The notes below the pieces were generated by a model. It had not been told where the DNA came from. It ran no database searches and saw only the letters and a program-made list of their open reading frames with translations. From IMG/VR virus record IMGVR_UViG_3300009285_000298, positions 1 to 22,415 of that record: 22,415 nt of DNA; one strand, 5' to 3'. This document shows, piece after piece, positions 1 through 4,262 of the stretch (positions are counted from its first letter, which is position 1; each line of letters opens with the position of its first letter). This DNA comes from a virus. Made by a program: the position numbers and the translations under genes.

Positions 1-39
1 AGGAAAAAAATAAAAAAATAAGCAGGCCTTTAACGCCTG
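1..39 (-). terminator. leftward intrinsic terminator
   Basis: Read on the minus strand, CAGGC (39-35) pairs with GCCTG (27-23) around a 7-nt loop and is followed by CTTATTTTTTTATTTTTTT up to the window edge. This is a typical rho-independent terminator for leftward transcription. On the plus strand the bases after the hairpin are not T-rich, so it would not work well rightward. The plus strand also reads AGG AAA AAA ATA AAA AAA TAA at 1-21, which could be the tail of a rightward gene outside the window, but that is very weak. Confidence 0.6.
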
Positions 40-155
40 AAAATTCTTGAGAACAAAGACCTTTTGGCTGGCGGGGTCGATATTGATTTGCCTTCTGAGT
101 ATTGTTTACCTTAGATATAATACTCTCTAGTATATCCTTCATAGTAGTAAATCTT

Positions 156-179
156 AAGTAGTAAGTTTATTTTGGTTGG
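156..179 (+). repeat. 24-nt direct repeat, copy 1
   Basis: The stretch begins AAGTAGTAAGT and ends GGTTGG. It matches 249-272 at 21 of 24 positions, and the three differences are all T/C. Both copies lie within the predicted leftward RNA and close to C-runs in the plus strand. Confidence 0.75.
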
Positions 180-248
180 TGAGCTAAGACCCCCCTACCC
201 ACATTACACATGAAGTAGTCTTATCGGAGGTATTCCCCCAGTGAGCAC

Positions 249-272
249 AAGTAGTAAGTCTATTTCGGCTGG
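249..272 (+). repeat. 24-nt direct repeat, copy 2
   Basis: This is the second copy of the repeat at 156-179, 93 bp away in the same orientation. It begins AAGTAGTAAGT and ends GGCTGG. The repeat pair lies just upstream of the putative small terminase gene, where packaging sites are often found, but nothing here proves that role. Confidence 0.75.
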
Positions 273-341
273 AGCCGCTATGTACTGTGCGCTTTTATTT
301 AGAGTGACGCGCCATCTACCCCCCATCACTTGTTACCATCC

Positions 342-370
342 ATTATAGCATATCATGGATAATAATGCAA
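342..370 (-). promoter_or_regulatory. leftward extended -10 promoter
   Basis: On the minus strand TTGCAT (370-365), a 17-bp spacer and TATAAT (347-342) preceded by TGC (350-348) form a full consensus. It matches the tRNA-array promoter at 1111-1139 in -35, spacer length and extended -10, including the GG after the -10. The predicted start is near 335. It diverges from the rightward promoter at 399-427. Confidence 0.75.
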
Positions 371-398
371 TAGGATTTTCCACAGGGTATTAAAAGAC

Positions 399-427
399 TT
401 TACAAAGTAGCATACTTATGATATAAT
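399..427 (+). promoter_or_regulatory. promoter for putative terS, leaderless
   Basis: TTTACA (399-404), a 17-bp spacer ending in TGA, and TATAAT (422-427). The predicted start of transcription is at 434, exactly the A of an in-frame ATG, so the mRNA would be leaderless. Confidence 0.75.
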
Positions 428-433
428 ATGGGT

Positions 434-1060
434 ATGCTTGCTGAGCAGAAGAAGAAAGCCAAAATTGATTTCAACCGTGTCGGACCTAAATATCTTTCCG
501 ATAAGCAAAAGGCAGAGATGTATATGTTGCTGGGGAAGATGTCTGCATACGATGCAGGGATCGCACTTGGTCTTGGTAAGCGATTGACAACAGCCAACTC
601 TGTAAGAGGAGTGGTTGCAAAGGTGAAGATTGAAGTTGAGGATAATCCTGAACGATTCCTGCCTTATGGTGTGAACAAGAAGGTGTATGCTCAAGTAAAC
701 TCTGCTTCAGAGGAACGTCAGGCACTAGTGCACAAGGTAGATAAGCAGCTTGCAGAGAAGGATGCCAAGGATGATGTGCAGCTGAAGGACTTGATTCTTG
801 ATGGAAGAAAGCAAGCGTTCACTATCCTAATGCGAAAGCTTAAGTTGATTAACTCAAGCAAGAAGCGTTTGGATGATGCGAATGTAAGTTCATTGGCGCA
901 GGTTTTCGGAATCATCTTTGATAAGGGTCAGATCATTCAGGGTCAGTCTACTGAGAACATTGCAATGATGGCGAAGGTGGATAGTAATATGACTCCTCAG
1001 CAGTTGATGCAAGCAGTGCTAGGTGTGAGAGAGCAGATTATTGAAAGCAAGAACAAGTAA
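434..1060 (+). CDS. putative terminase small subunit
   Basis: A 208-aa, lysine-rich, mostly helical protein. An N-terminal stretch (LSDKQKAEMYMLLGKMSAYDAG, about residues 20-41) looks like a helix-turn-helix DNA-reading region. The C-terminal part (SLAQVFGIIFDKGQIIQG and following TENI, about residues 150-172) resembles the segment common in phage small terminase subunits. Such subunits recognise the packaging site and hand DNA to the large subunit. An ATG two codons upstream (428) lies directly against the -10 box and would not be transcribed from the predicted start, so 434 is preferred. It is separated from the large subunit by the tRNA array. The assignment rests on pattern and position and is moderate. 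Confidence 0.6.
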   Translation: MLAEQKKKAKIDFNRVGPKYLSDKQKAEMYMLLGKMSAYDAGIALGLGKRLTTANSVRGVVAKVKIEVEDNPERFLPYGVNKKVYAQVNSASEERQALVHKVDKQLAEKDAKDDVQLKDLILDGRKQAFTILMRKLKLINSSKKRLDDANVSSLAQVFGIIFDKGQIIQGQSTENIAMMAKVDSNMTPQQLMQAVLGVREQIIESKNK

Positions 1061-1065
1061 GATGC

Positions 1066-1100
1066 GAAGCATGGCTTCTGTGTTGTAGTTTGGTTTTGTG
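1066..1100 (+). terminator. weak hairpin after terS
   Basis: GAAGC (1066-1070) pairs with GCTTC (1074-1078) around ATG, followed by a T/G-rich rather than pure T stretch. It sits between the terS stop and the tRNA promoter, where a terminator would be expected, but it is weak. Confidence 0.35.
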
Positions 1101-1110
1101 GATAACCTTC

Positions 1111-1139
1111 TTGCATAGCGAATCATTATTTGCTATAAT
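1111..1139 (+). promoter_or_regulatory. promoter of the tRNA array
   Basis: TTGCAT (1111-1116), a 17-bp spacer ending in TGC, TATAAT (1134-1139). The predicted start (1146) is only 6 nt before tRNA-Asp, so the array transcript would begin almost at the first tRNA. This is the only clear promoter seen before the one at 5044, so the whole array may be one transcript. Confidence 0.8.
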
Positions 1140-1151
1140 GGATAGGTACAA

Positions 1152-1223
1152 GCGTTCATGGTGAACTGGTTATCACGTTACCCTGTCACGGTAAGGTAAG
1201 GGGTTCGATTCCCCTTGGATGCG
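1152..1223 (+). tRNA. tRNA-Asp (GTC)
   Basis: Acceptor GCGTTCA/TGGATGC with wobble pairs, D-stem GTGA/TCAC, anticodon stem TTACC/GGTAA with loop CTGTCAC, T-arm AGGGG-TTCGATT-CCCCT. Discriminator G fits Asp. The next bases are CT, with no CCA. Confidence 0.9.
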
Positions 1224-1299
1224 CTAGTAGCGAAGCGAGGGCTTCAGGAAAGATCATTGACAATTTAGTTTGAATGTTCAGGTGGAATTCCTGACACAT

Positions 1300-1372
1300 G
1301 CGGAGTTCTGCTAGAGGCTTAGGCAACTGGTTTTTCACATCAGTAACATGGGTTCGAATCCCGTACCCCGTA
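1300..1372 (+). tRNA. tRNA-Glu (TTC)
   Basis: Anticodon stem CTGGT/ATCAG with loop TTTTCAC, D-stem TGCT/GGCA, T-loop TTCGAAT. The acceptor GCGGAGT/ACCCCGT has one A-C mismatch and G-T wobbles. No CCA is encoded. Confidence 0.8.
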
Positions 1373-1379
1373 CTTGTTT

Positions 1380-1452
1380 GGTTCGCCATGTCCCAAGGTT
1401 GGCGAGCGAGTCTCCAAAACTTGCTGGTTCAGTTCGATTCTGAAGCGTTCCG
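1380..1452 (+). tRNA. tRNA-Trp (CCA), imperfect
   Basis: Anticodon stem CGAGT/ACTTG with loop CTCCAAA, the usual Trp loop. T-arm TTCAG-TTCGATT-CTGAA. The acceptor GGTTCGC/GCGTTCC has two T-T mismatches and the D-stem TGTC/GGCG is wobble-rich. The D-arm is nearly the same as in tRNA-Ala at 4157, which supports it. Discriminator G fits Trp. It may be partly degenerate. Confidence 0.65.
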
Positions 1453-1458
1453 CAACAT

Positions 1459-1532
1459 TCTTTCATACCTCAACTGGCAGAGGGCACCGCTGTTAACGGT
1501 TGAAGTTCTAGGTTCGAATCCTAGTGAAAGAG
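1459..1532 (+). tRNA. tRNA-Asn (GTT)
   Basis: Perfect acceptor TCTTTCA/TGAAAGA, D-stem CCTC/GAGG, loop CTGTTAA in stem ACCG/CGGT, T-arm CTAGG-TTCGAAT-CCTAG. Discriminator G, then CA. Confidence 0.9.
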
Positions 1533-1554
1533 CATCGAAGTTTAAAACTCGGTT

Positions 1555-1569
1555 GGTGGGTTTCCCGCC
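1555..1569 (+). repeat. GGTGGG-TTT-CCCGCC spacer hairpin
   Basis: A 6-bp stem with a 3-nt loop between two tRNAs. The core GTGGGTTTCCC and the GTAA(G/A)CGC a few bases on recur at 2529-2552, inside another array element. Function unknown. Confidence 0.5.
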
Positions 1570-1603
1570 ACGTAAGCGCAGTATTCAATGCTGTGGCCGA
1601 TAT

Positions 1604-1678
1604 GGTCTTGTCGTCTACGTATGGTTAGGACAGCTCCCTCTCAAGGAGCAGAACAGGGTTCAACTCCCCGTGAGATCA
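1604..1678 (+). tRNA. tRNA-Glu (CTC)
   Basis: Anticodon stem GCTCC/GGAGC with loop CTCTCAA, D-stem GTCT/GGAC, acceptor GGTCTTG/TGAGATC with wobbles, T-loop TTCAACT. Discriminator A, then CA. Second Glu isoacceptor in the array. Confidence 0.8.
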
Positions 1679-1757
1679 CAACATGGATCACAGTGCAAGG
1701 ACTATTACTTGCGAGGATAACCATCATCAGAAGATAACTGAGATAAAAATATCACAT

Positions 1758-1830
1758 AGTCGTTTAGCTCAATTGGCAGAGCAACTTTTTTACACAAAGA
1801 AGGCTGAAGGTTCGAGTCCTTTAATGACTA
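1758..1830 (+). tRNA. tRNA-Val (TAC)
   Basis: Acceptor AGTCGTT/AATGACT, D-stem GCTC/GAGC, anticodon loop TTTACAC in a 4-bp stem CTTT/AAAG, T-arm GAAGG-TTCGAGT-CCTTT. Discriminator A followed by an encoded CCA (1831-1833). Confidence 0.85.
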
Positions 1831-1863
1831 CCAACTGTCCGTAATGACATTAAACTAGTTCAT

Positions 1864-1936
1864 ACGTTCATGATGTTAATGGCTAGCATTACTGACTTCC
1901 AATCAGTGCGTGAGGGTTCGAATCCCTCTGAGCGTA
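1864..1936 (+). tRNA. tRNA-Gly (TCC)
   Basis: Acceptor ACGTTCA/TGAGCGT, anticodon stem ACTGA/TCAGT with loop CTTCCAA, T-arm GAGGG-TTCGAAT-CCCTC. Encoded CCA at 1937-1939. Confidence 0.9.
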
Positions 1937-2003
1937 CCAAAAGGCTCTTGTTCCCGAAGTAAGTTAAACCTTCTTACTATTAATCTGCAAACGGGTTACT
2001 TGT

Positions 2004-2076
2004 CACGTTGTCGCCAAGATAGCAAGGCAGCGAATTGCAAACTCGCAATGCATGAGTGCAAGTCTCATCTACGTGT
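2004..2076 (+). tRNA. tRNA-Cys (GCA)
   Basis: Anticodon loop TTGCAAA in stem GCGA/TCGC. Acceptor CACGTTG/CTACGTG with one mismatch. Discriminator T is the Cys identity base. The T-loop is TGCAAGT instead of TTC.., and the D-stem has 3 bp. Encoded CCA follows (2077-2079). Confidence 0.75.
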
Positions 2077-2081
2077 CCATT

Positions 2082-2154
2082 ACGTGCTTAGCCAAGTGGT
2101 AAGGCCTCCAGCTTATATCTGGAAGATTTCGTTGGTTCGAATCCAACAGTACGT
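2082..2154 (+). tRNA. tRNA-Ile (TAT)
   Basis: Acceptor ACGTGCT/AGTACGT, anticodon stem TCCAG/CTGGA with loop CTTATAT, T-arm GTTGG-TTCGAAT-CCAAC. Anticodon TAT reads the rare AUA codon. Encoded CCA at 2155-2157. Confidence 0.85.
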
Positions 2155-2155
2155 A

Positions 2156-2240
2156 CCAGTTGTTGAATACCCACCTCAAGGGACGCATGACGGGCGTGGG
2201 GATCACTCAGGTCGCTCCTGAATAGATGTGCGTACAACTG
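2156..2240 (+). other. 85-nt inverted-repeat element, tRNA-sized
   Basis: CAGTTGT (2156-2162) pairs perfectly with ACAACTG (2234-2240). Inside are CCCAC/GTGGG, ACGC/GCGT with a 7-nt loop, and a TCAGG-TCGCT-CCTGA hairpin. The overall length equals a class II tRNA, but no T-loop (TTCRA) is present. It may be a decayed tRNA or another structured RNA. The 5' arm overlaps the CCA of the preceding tRNA. Confidence 0.35.
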
Positions 2241-2243
2241 ATT

Positions 2244-2315
2244 GCCCCTGTCGTTCAATGGACAGGATGCGAAGCTTCTAACTTCACGATCTAGGTTCGA
2301 TTCCTAGTGGGGGCA
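2244..2315 (+). tRNA. tRNA-Arg (TCT)
   Basis: Acceptor GCCCCTG/TGGGGGC, D-stem GTTC/GGAT, anticodon loop CTTCTAA in stem GAAG/CTTC, T-arm CTAGG-TTCGATT-CCTAG. Reads AGA. Discriminator A, then CA. Confidence 0.9.
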
Positions 2316-2382
2316 CAGGTAAGATAGTACCCATAAGAACACTACGGTCCTGCCAGCCACAAGTCTGCTAATACTTGTAAAT

Positions 2383-2455
2383 GCTTCGTTAGTGTAGCGG
2401 GTCTGCACATTTGTTTGAAACACAAATAGTATTGGTTCGATTCCAATATGGAGCA
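2383..2455 (+). tRNA. tRNA-Phe (GAA)
   Basis: Acceptor GCTTCGT/ATGGAGC, D-stem GTGT/GCAC, anticodon stem TTTGT/ACAAA with loop TTGAAAC, T-arm ATTGG-TTCGATT-CCAAT. Discriminator A, then CA. Confidence 0.9.
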
Positions 2456-2460
2456 CATGT

Positions 2461-2585
2461 TTGATTTCTGAATTGAGGTTGTAAGTTTTTGGTTACTTCA
2501 TGGTAAATATAGGTTCGAATCCTATCTCGTGGGTTTCCCACTTGGTAAACGCCAAACTCAACTATCTCCTCAATTCAGAAATCAA
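2461..2585 (+). other. T-arm-containing element inside an 18-bp inverted repeat
   Basis: A perfect 18-bp inverted repeat (2461-2478 with 2568-2585, starting TTGATTTCTG and ending CAGAAATCAA) encloses 89 nt. These contain a canonical tRNA T-arm (ATAGG-TTCGAAT-CCTAT, 2509-2525) and a GTGGG-TTT-CCCAC hairpin (2529-2541). No upstream 5' acceptor strand pairs with CTCGTGG after the T-arm. The best partner, CCAC(TT)G, lies downstream. It is either a rearranged or permuted tRNA-like gene, or a decayed tRNA captured in a long hairpin. Confidence 0.45.
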
Positions 2586-2590
2586 CACAT

Positions 2591-2673
2591 ACTTAAGTGG
2601 TGGAACGGTATACACGATAGTCTTAGAAACTATTGCCCCTCGTGGATTGGGAGTTCAACTCTCCCCTTAAGTA
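2591..2673 (+). tRNA. tRNA-Leu (TAG)
   Basis: Perfect acceptor ACTTAAG/CTTAAGT, anticodon stem ATAGT/ACTAT with loop CTTAGAA, long variable arm TGCCCCTCGTGGAT as expected for Leu, T-arm GGGAG-TTCAACT-CTCCC. CCA at 2674-2676 is shared with the first two bases of the next tRNA. Confidence 0.9.
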
Positions 2674-2674
2674 C

Positions 2675-2747
2675 CAGCAATTACTCGAACGGCATAGAGG
2701 AAAAGCTTAAACCTTTTATTTTCTGGGTTCGACTCCCAGATTGCTGA
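2675..2747 (+). tRNA. tRNA-Leu (TAA) lacking the long variable arm
   Basis: Perfect acceptor CAGCAAT/ATTGCTG, anticodon stem AAAAG/CTTTT with loop CTTAAAC, T-arm CTGGG-TTCGACT-CCCAG. The D-loop GAACGGCATA matches that of tRNA-Leu(TAG), yet the variable region is only ATTTT, so this Leu tRNA has lost its class II arm. It starts inside the CCA of the previous tRNA. Confidence 0.8.
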
Positions 2748-2788
2748 CTACCTTGATTGGTAAGGTCCGAAACGACTCTAAACTATTT

Positions 2789-2860
2789 ATCTCTATCGTT
2801 CAACGGATAGGATGCTTCCTTGCGAAGGAAGCGATTGTGGTTCGATTCCACATAGGGGTA
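2789..2860 (+). tRNA. tRNA-Arg (GCG)
   Basis: Acceptor ATCTCTA/TAGGGGT, D-stem GTTC/GGAT, anticodon stem CTTCC/GGAAG with loop TTGCGAA, T-arm TGTGG-TTCGATT-CCACA. A GCG anticodon for CGC/CGU codons is unusual because most bacteria use ACG. Confidence 0.85.
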
Positions 2861-2866
2861 CCCTTT

Positions 2867-2938
2867 GTCTTATTAGTTTAACGGACAGAATGATCGTCTT
2901 CGAAACGATTGATGTAGGTTCGACTCCTGCATGAGACA
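2867..2938 (+). tRNA. tRNA-Arg (TCG)
   Basis: Acceptor GTCTTAT/ATGAGAC, D-stem GTTT/GAAT, anticodon stem ATCGT/ACGAT with loop CTTCGAA, T-arm GTAGG-TTCGACT-CCTGC. Third Arg isoacceptor. Discriminator A, then CA; the glutaredoxin ATG follows 4 nt after the discriminator. Confidence 0.9.
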
Positions 2939-2942
2939 CATT

Positions 2943-3203
2943 ATGGTAGAAATATATTCAACACCAACCTGTACGTATTGCCATGTGGCGAAGATGTATT
3001 TCAAGGATAATAAGATTGATTACGTGGAGTACAACGTGAAGGCTGATACTGAAAGAAGAAGCTTCATGTTGGAGAACTATGGATCAATGGGAGTTCCAGT
3101 TATTGTACATGGAAAGCATTACATGATTGGTTGGAGCGTAGAAAAGTTTAATGCACTTATGGCGCAATCGGCAGACGCAGTTGCCTCAAAAGCAAAACAG
3201 TAA
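2943..3203 (+). CDS. glutaredoxin
   Basis: An 86-aa protein with the thioredoxin-fold pattern of a small glutaredoxin: strand MVEIYSTPTC, active site CTYC (Cys10 and Cys13), and the cis-proline motif GVPVIV near residue 52. It would reduce disulfides, for example in ribonucleotide reductase, with glutathione or a similar thiol. A longer frame opens at 2931 inside tRNA-Arg(TCG); ATG 2943, just after that tRNA, gives the natural N-terminus. The family fold is complete by about residue 73. The last 16 residues (LMAQSADAVASKAKQ region) are encoded by the following tRNA-Leu(CAA), which begins at 3153. No SD is visible. The gene may be read from the array transcript, in which case tRNA processing would cut its 3' end. 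Confidence 0.85.
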   Translation: MVEIYSTPTCTYCHVAKMYFKDNKIDYVEYNVKADTERRSFMLENYGSMGVPVIVHGKHYMIGWSVEKFNALMAQSADAVASKAKQ

Positions 3204-3226
3204 AGGTTCGAATCCTTTTAGGTGCA
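3153..3226 (+). tRNA. tRNA-Leu (CAA), overlaps the glutaredoxin gene
   Basis: Acceptor GCACTTA/TAGGTGC, D-arm GCG/CGC with a GG-containing loop, anticodon loop CTCAAAA in TTGC/GCAA, T-arm AAAGG-TTCGAAT-CCTTT, discriminator A and encoded CCA (3227-3229). The variable region is about 5-6 nt, so the usual long Leu arm is missing. The first 51 nt lie inside the glutaredoxin reading frame. Confidence 0.85.
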
Positions 3227-3231
3227 CCAGT

Positions 3232-3314
3232 GGAAGTTAAAGTGGATAGGTTCCACACCTCTTTGCTAAAGAGTGAGAAGGTAAAACTTTGTGTTTCGAG
3301 TACACTGATTTCCG
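3232..3314 (+). tRNA. tRNA-Ser (GCT)
   Basis: Acceptor GGAAGTT/GATTTCC, D-stem GTGG/CCAC, anticodon loop TTGCTAA in CTCT/AGAG, long variable arm (about 3275-3290), T-loop TTCGAGT in GTGT/ACAC. Discriminator G fits Ser. The non-standard T-stem makes it easy to miss. Confidence 0.8.
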
Positions 3315-3346
3315 CATTGAGATAGCAACCTCACTAAACGCTGTAT

Positions 3347-3418
3347 TGCCCTGTCTTCTAATTGGCAGGAATCTGGACTCTGAATCCAGCAATGTAGGAT
3401 CGTAGCCTACTGGGGCAG
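3347..3418 (+). tRNA. tRNA-Gln (CTG)
   Basis: Acceptor TGCCCTG/TGGGGCA, D-stem TTCT/GGAA, anticodon stem CTGGA/TCCAG with loop CTCTGAA. The T-loop is ATCGTAG rather than TTC... Discriminator G fits Gln, then CA. Confidence 0.85.
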
Positions 3419-3481
3419 CAAATTGGTGTCTAAGCAAGTAACGCCTGACCAGCCTACTTCACCAGAACGACTTAAGGTTAA

Positions 3482-3610
3482 ATGACTAGCATAGAAAAAA
3501 AGATGAGATTGAAAGGTTGGAACAGACACTCATATAAACAAATGAGAAGAAAGTTTCAGCGAGTTTGGAAAATGGAAATTTGCCAGAGAGGTCTATCGGG
3601 GCGCACTTGA
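3482..3610 (+). CDS. possible small basic protein, 42 aa
   Basis: An ORF starting MTSIEKKMRLKGWNRHSY, rich in Lys and Arg, opens 7 nt after an AAGG sequence and fills the longest gap in the array. Its last 12 codons lie within tRNA-Ser(TGA), and its stop TGA is made of the last T of the 5' anticodon-loop region. This parallels the glutaredoxin/tRNA-Leu overlap. I recognise no family. It may be a chance ORF. Confidence 0.3.
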   Translation: MTSIEKKMRLKGWNRHSYKQMRRKFQRVWKMEICQRGLSGRT

Positions 3611-3658
3611 AATGCGTTAGGTGTAAAAGCCACGGGGGTTCGACTCCCTCAATTTCCG
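3574..3658 (+). tRNA. tRNA-Ser (TGA)
   Basis: Perfect acceptor GGAAATT/AATTTCC, anticodon stem GCGCA/TGCGT with loop CTTGAAA, long variable arm, T-arm GGGGG-TTCGACT-CCCTC. Discriminator G, then CA. The D-arm sequence GCCAGAGAGGTCTATCGGGG is typical of Ser tRNAs. Confidence 0.9.
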
Positions 3659-3719
3659 CAGCTTGTTAGTTGTCATAGATGTGAGAGATATCTCCAAAAA
3701 TACATGAGTAACTATCCGT

Positions 3720-3746
3720 AGTGATCCGCGCGTTGAAAAGATCACT
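3720..3746 (+). other. spacer hairpin AGTGATC/GATCACT
   Basis: A perfect 7-bp stem with a 13-nt loop just before tRNA-Tyr. There is no T-run, so it is not a standard terminator. It may guide processing of the array transcript. Confidence 0.35.
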
Positions 3747-3754
3747 TCGTTAAT

Positions 3755-3837
3755 GCCTTTTTATTCTGTAGGGAGCAGAGGGAGCCTGTAAAGCTCTTGA
3801 CCAATGGTTGCTGTGAGTTCGACTCTCGCGGAAGGCA
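3755..3837 (+). tRNA. tRNA-Tyr (GTA)
   Basis: Acceptor GCCTTTT/GGAAGGC, anticodon stem GGAGC/GCTCT with loop CTGTAAA, long variable arm (bacterial Tyr type) about 3799-3812, T-arm GTGAG-TTCGACT-CTCGC. Discriminator A, then CA. Confidence 0.85.
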
Positions 3838-3843
3838 CATGTT

Positions 3844-3915
3844 ACCCCTATCATTTAATGGTTAGGATAGCTCTCTTTTAAAGAGTCCGTATTGGTTCGA
3901 GTCCAATTGGGGGTA
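3844..3915 (+). tRNA. tRNA-Lys (TTT)
   Basis: Acceptor ACCCCTA/TGGGGGT, D-stem ATTT/GGAT, anticodon stem GCTCT/AGAGT with loop CTTTTAA, T-arm ATTGG-TTCGAGT-CCAAT. Discriminator A, then CA. Confidence 0.9.
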
Positions 3916-3921
3916 CAAGAT

Positions 3922-3992
3922 ACGTGTATAGGTTAGTGGTAGACCGTTGCTCTGATAAGGCAAAAGTTATGGTTCGATTCCATGTATACGTA
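3922..3992 (+). tRNA. tRNA-Ile (GAT)
   Basis: Acceptor ACGTGTA/TATACGT, D-stem GGTT/GACC, anticodon stem TTGCT/GGCAA with loop CTGATAA, T-arm TATGG-TTCGATT-CCATG. No CCA; CT follows. Confidence 0.9.
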
Positions 3993-4002
3993 CTCGGTGA
4001 AT

Positions 4003-4073
4003 GTCTTTATAGTTCAGTGGTAGAACAGATGGCTCTTAACCATTCGATCTAGGTTCGATTCCTAGTGGGGACA
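4003..4073 (+). tRNA. tRNA-Lys (CTT)
   Basis: Acceptor GTCTTTA/TGGGGAC, D-stem GTTC/GAAC, anticodon stem GATGG/CCATT with loop CTCTTAA, T-arm CTAGG-TTCGATT-CCTAG. Discriminator A, then CA. Confidence 0.9.
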
Positions 4074-4076
4074 CAA

Positions 4077-4152
4077 TGCAGACGGACAAGGCTTTGGCGT
4101 GGTAACTATCCTTCACTTGGTTAAATCCATGATGGGTAGCGCGTGGTCTGCA
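4077..4152 (+). other. 76-nt inverted-repeat element, tRNA-sized
   Basis: TGCAGAC (4077-4083) pairs with GTCTGCA (4146-4152), giving a 76-nt element with a 7-bp closing stem, as in a tRNA. It also holds a CTATCC/GGGTAG stem. No T-loop or standard anticodon loop is seen. It may be a decayed tRNA (Met, His and Thr are absent from the array) or an unrelated structure. Confidence 0.35.
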
Positions 4153-4156
4153 ATTT

Positions 4157-4229
4157 GGGCTAGCATGTTCCAAGGCTGGCGAAGGATACTTGCACTATCT
4201 TTGGGGTGGTTCGATTCCACTCTGGTCCA
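4157..4229 (+). tRNA. tRNA-Ala (TGC)
   Basis: Acceptor GGGCTAG/CTGGTCC with wobbles, anticodon stem GGATA/TATCT with loop CTTGCAC, T-arm GGTGG-TTCGATT-CCACT. The D-arm TGTTCCAAGGCTGGCG closely matches that of tRNA-Trp at 1380. It lacks the G3-U70 pair usual for Ala by my alignment, where G3-T70 is formed instead through GGG/TCC. Discriminator A, then CA. Confidence 0.8.
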
Positions 4230-4262
4230 CAACTGAGCTAAGCAACTCACTAAACTGTTTAT

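Larger units (their letters stand above)
1..335 (-). ncRNA. predicted leftward RNA of about 320 nt, no known family
   Basis: A consensus promoter on the minus strand (342-370) predicts a transcription start near 335, and a minus-strand hairpin plus T-tract lies at 39-1. Between them there is no long ORF. A 40-codon ORF starts 13 nt into the RNA (ATG at plus 322-320), and a second ORF starting at plus 142 (MKDILESIISKVNN...) stays open to the window edge and runs through the hairpin. The RNA would carry two 24-nt repeats and several runs of 5-6 G. It may be a regulatory or packaging-associated RNA, or the leader of a leftward gene cut by the edge. Promoter and terminator are seen; the RNA itself is inferred. 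Confidence 0.5.

Noticed and set aside
116-121. TATAAT at 116-121 as a rightward promoter
   Set aside because: No TGN extension and no -35-like hexamer at 17 bp, unlike every other promoter here.
1258-1286. TTGACA at 1258 as an internal promoter of the array
   Set aside because: No -10 box lies at 16-19 bp; the sequence there is GGTGGA.
1298-2747. Open frames on the plus strand within the tRNA array (such as 1298-1720, 1910-2221, 2529-2747)
   Set aside because: They run across several well-folded tRNA genes and read T-loops as protein; chance ORFs.
2156-4152. Known large phage RNAs near tRNA arrays (GOLLD or ROOL type)
   Set aside because: No gap in the array is long enough; the longest tRNA-free gap without another element is about 155 nt.
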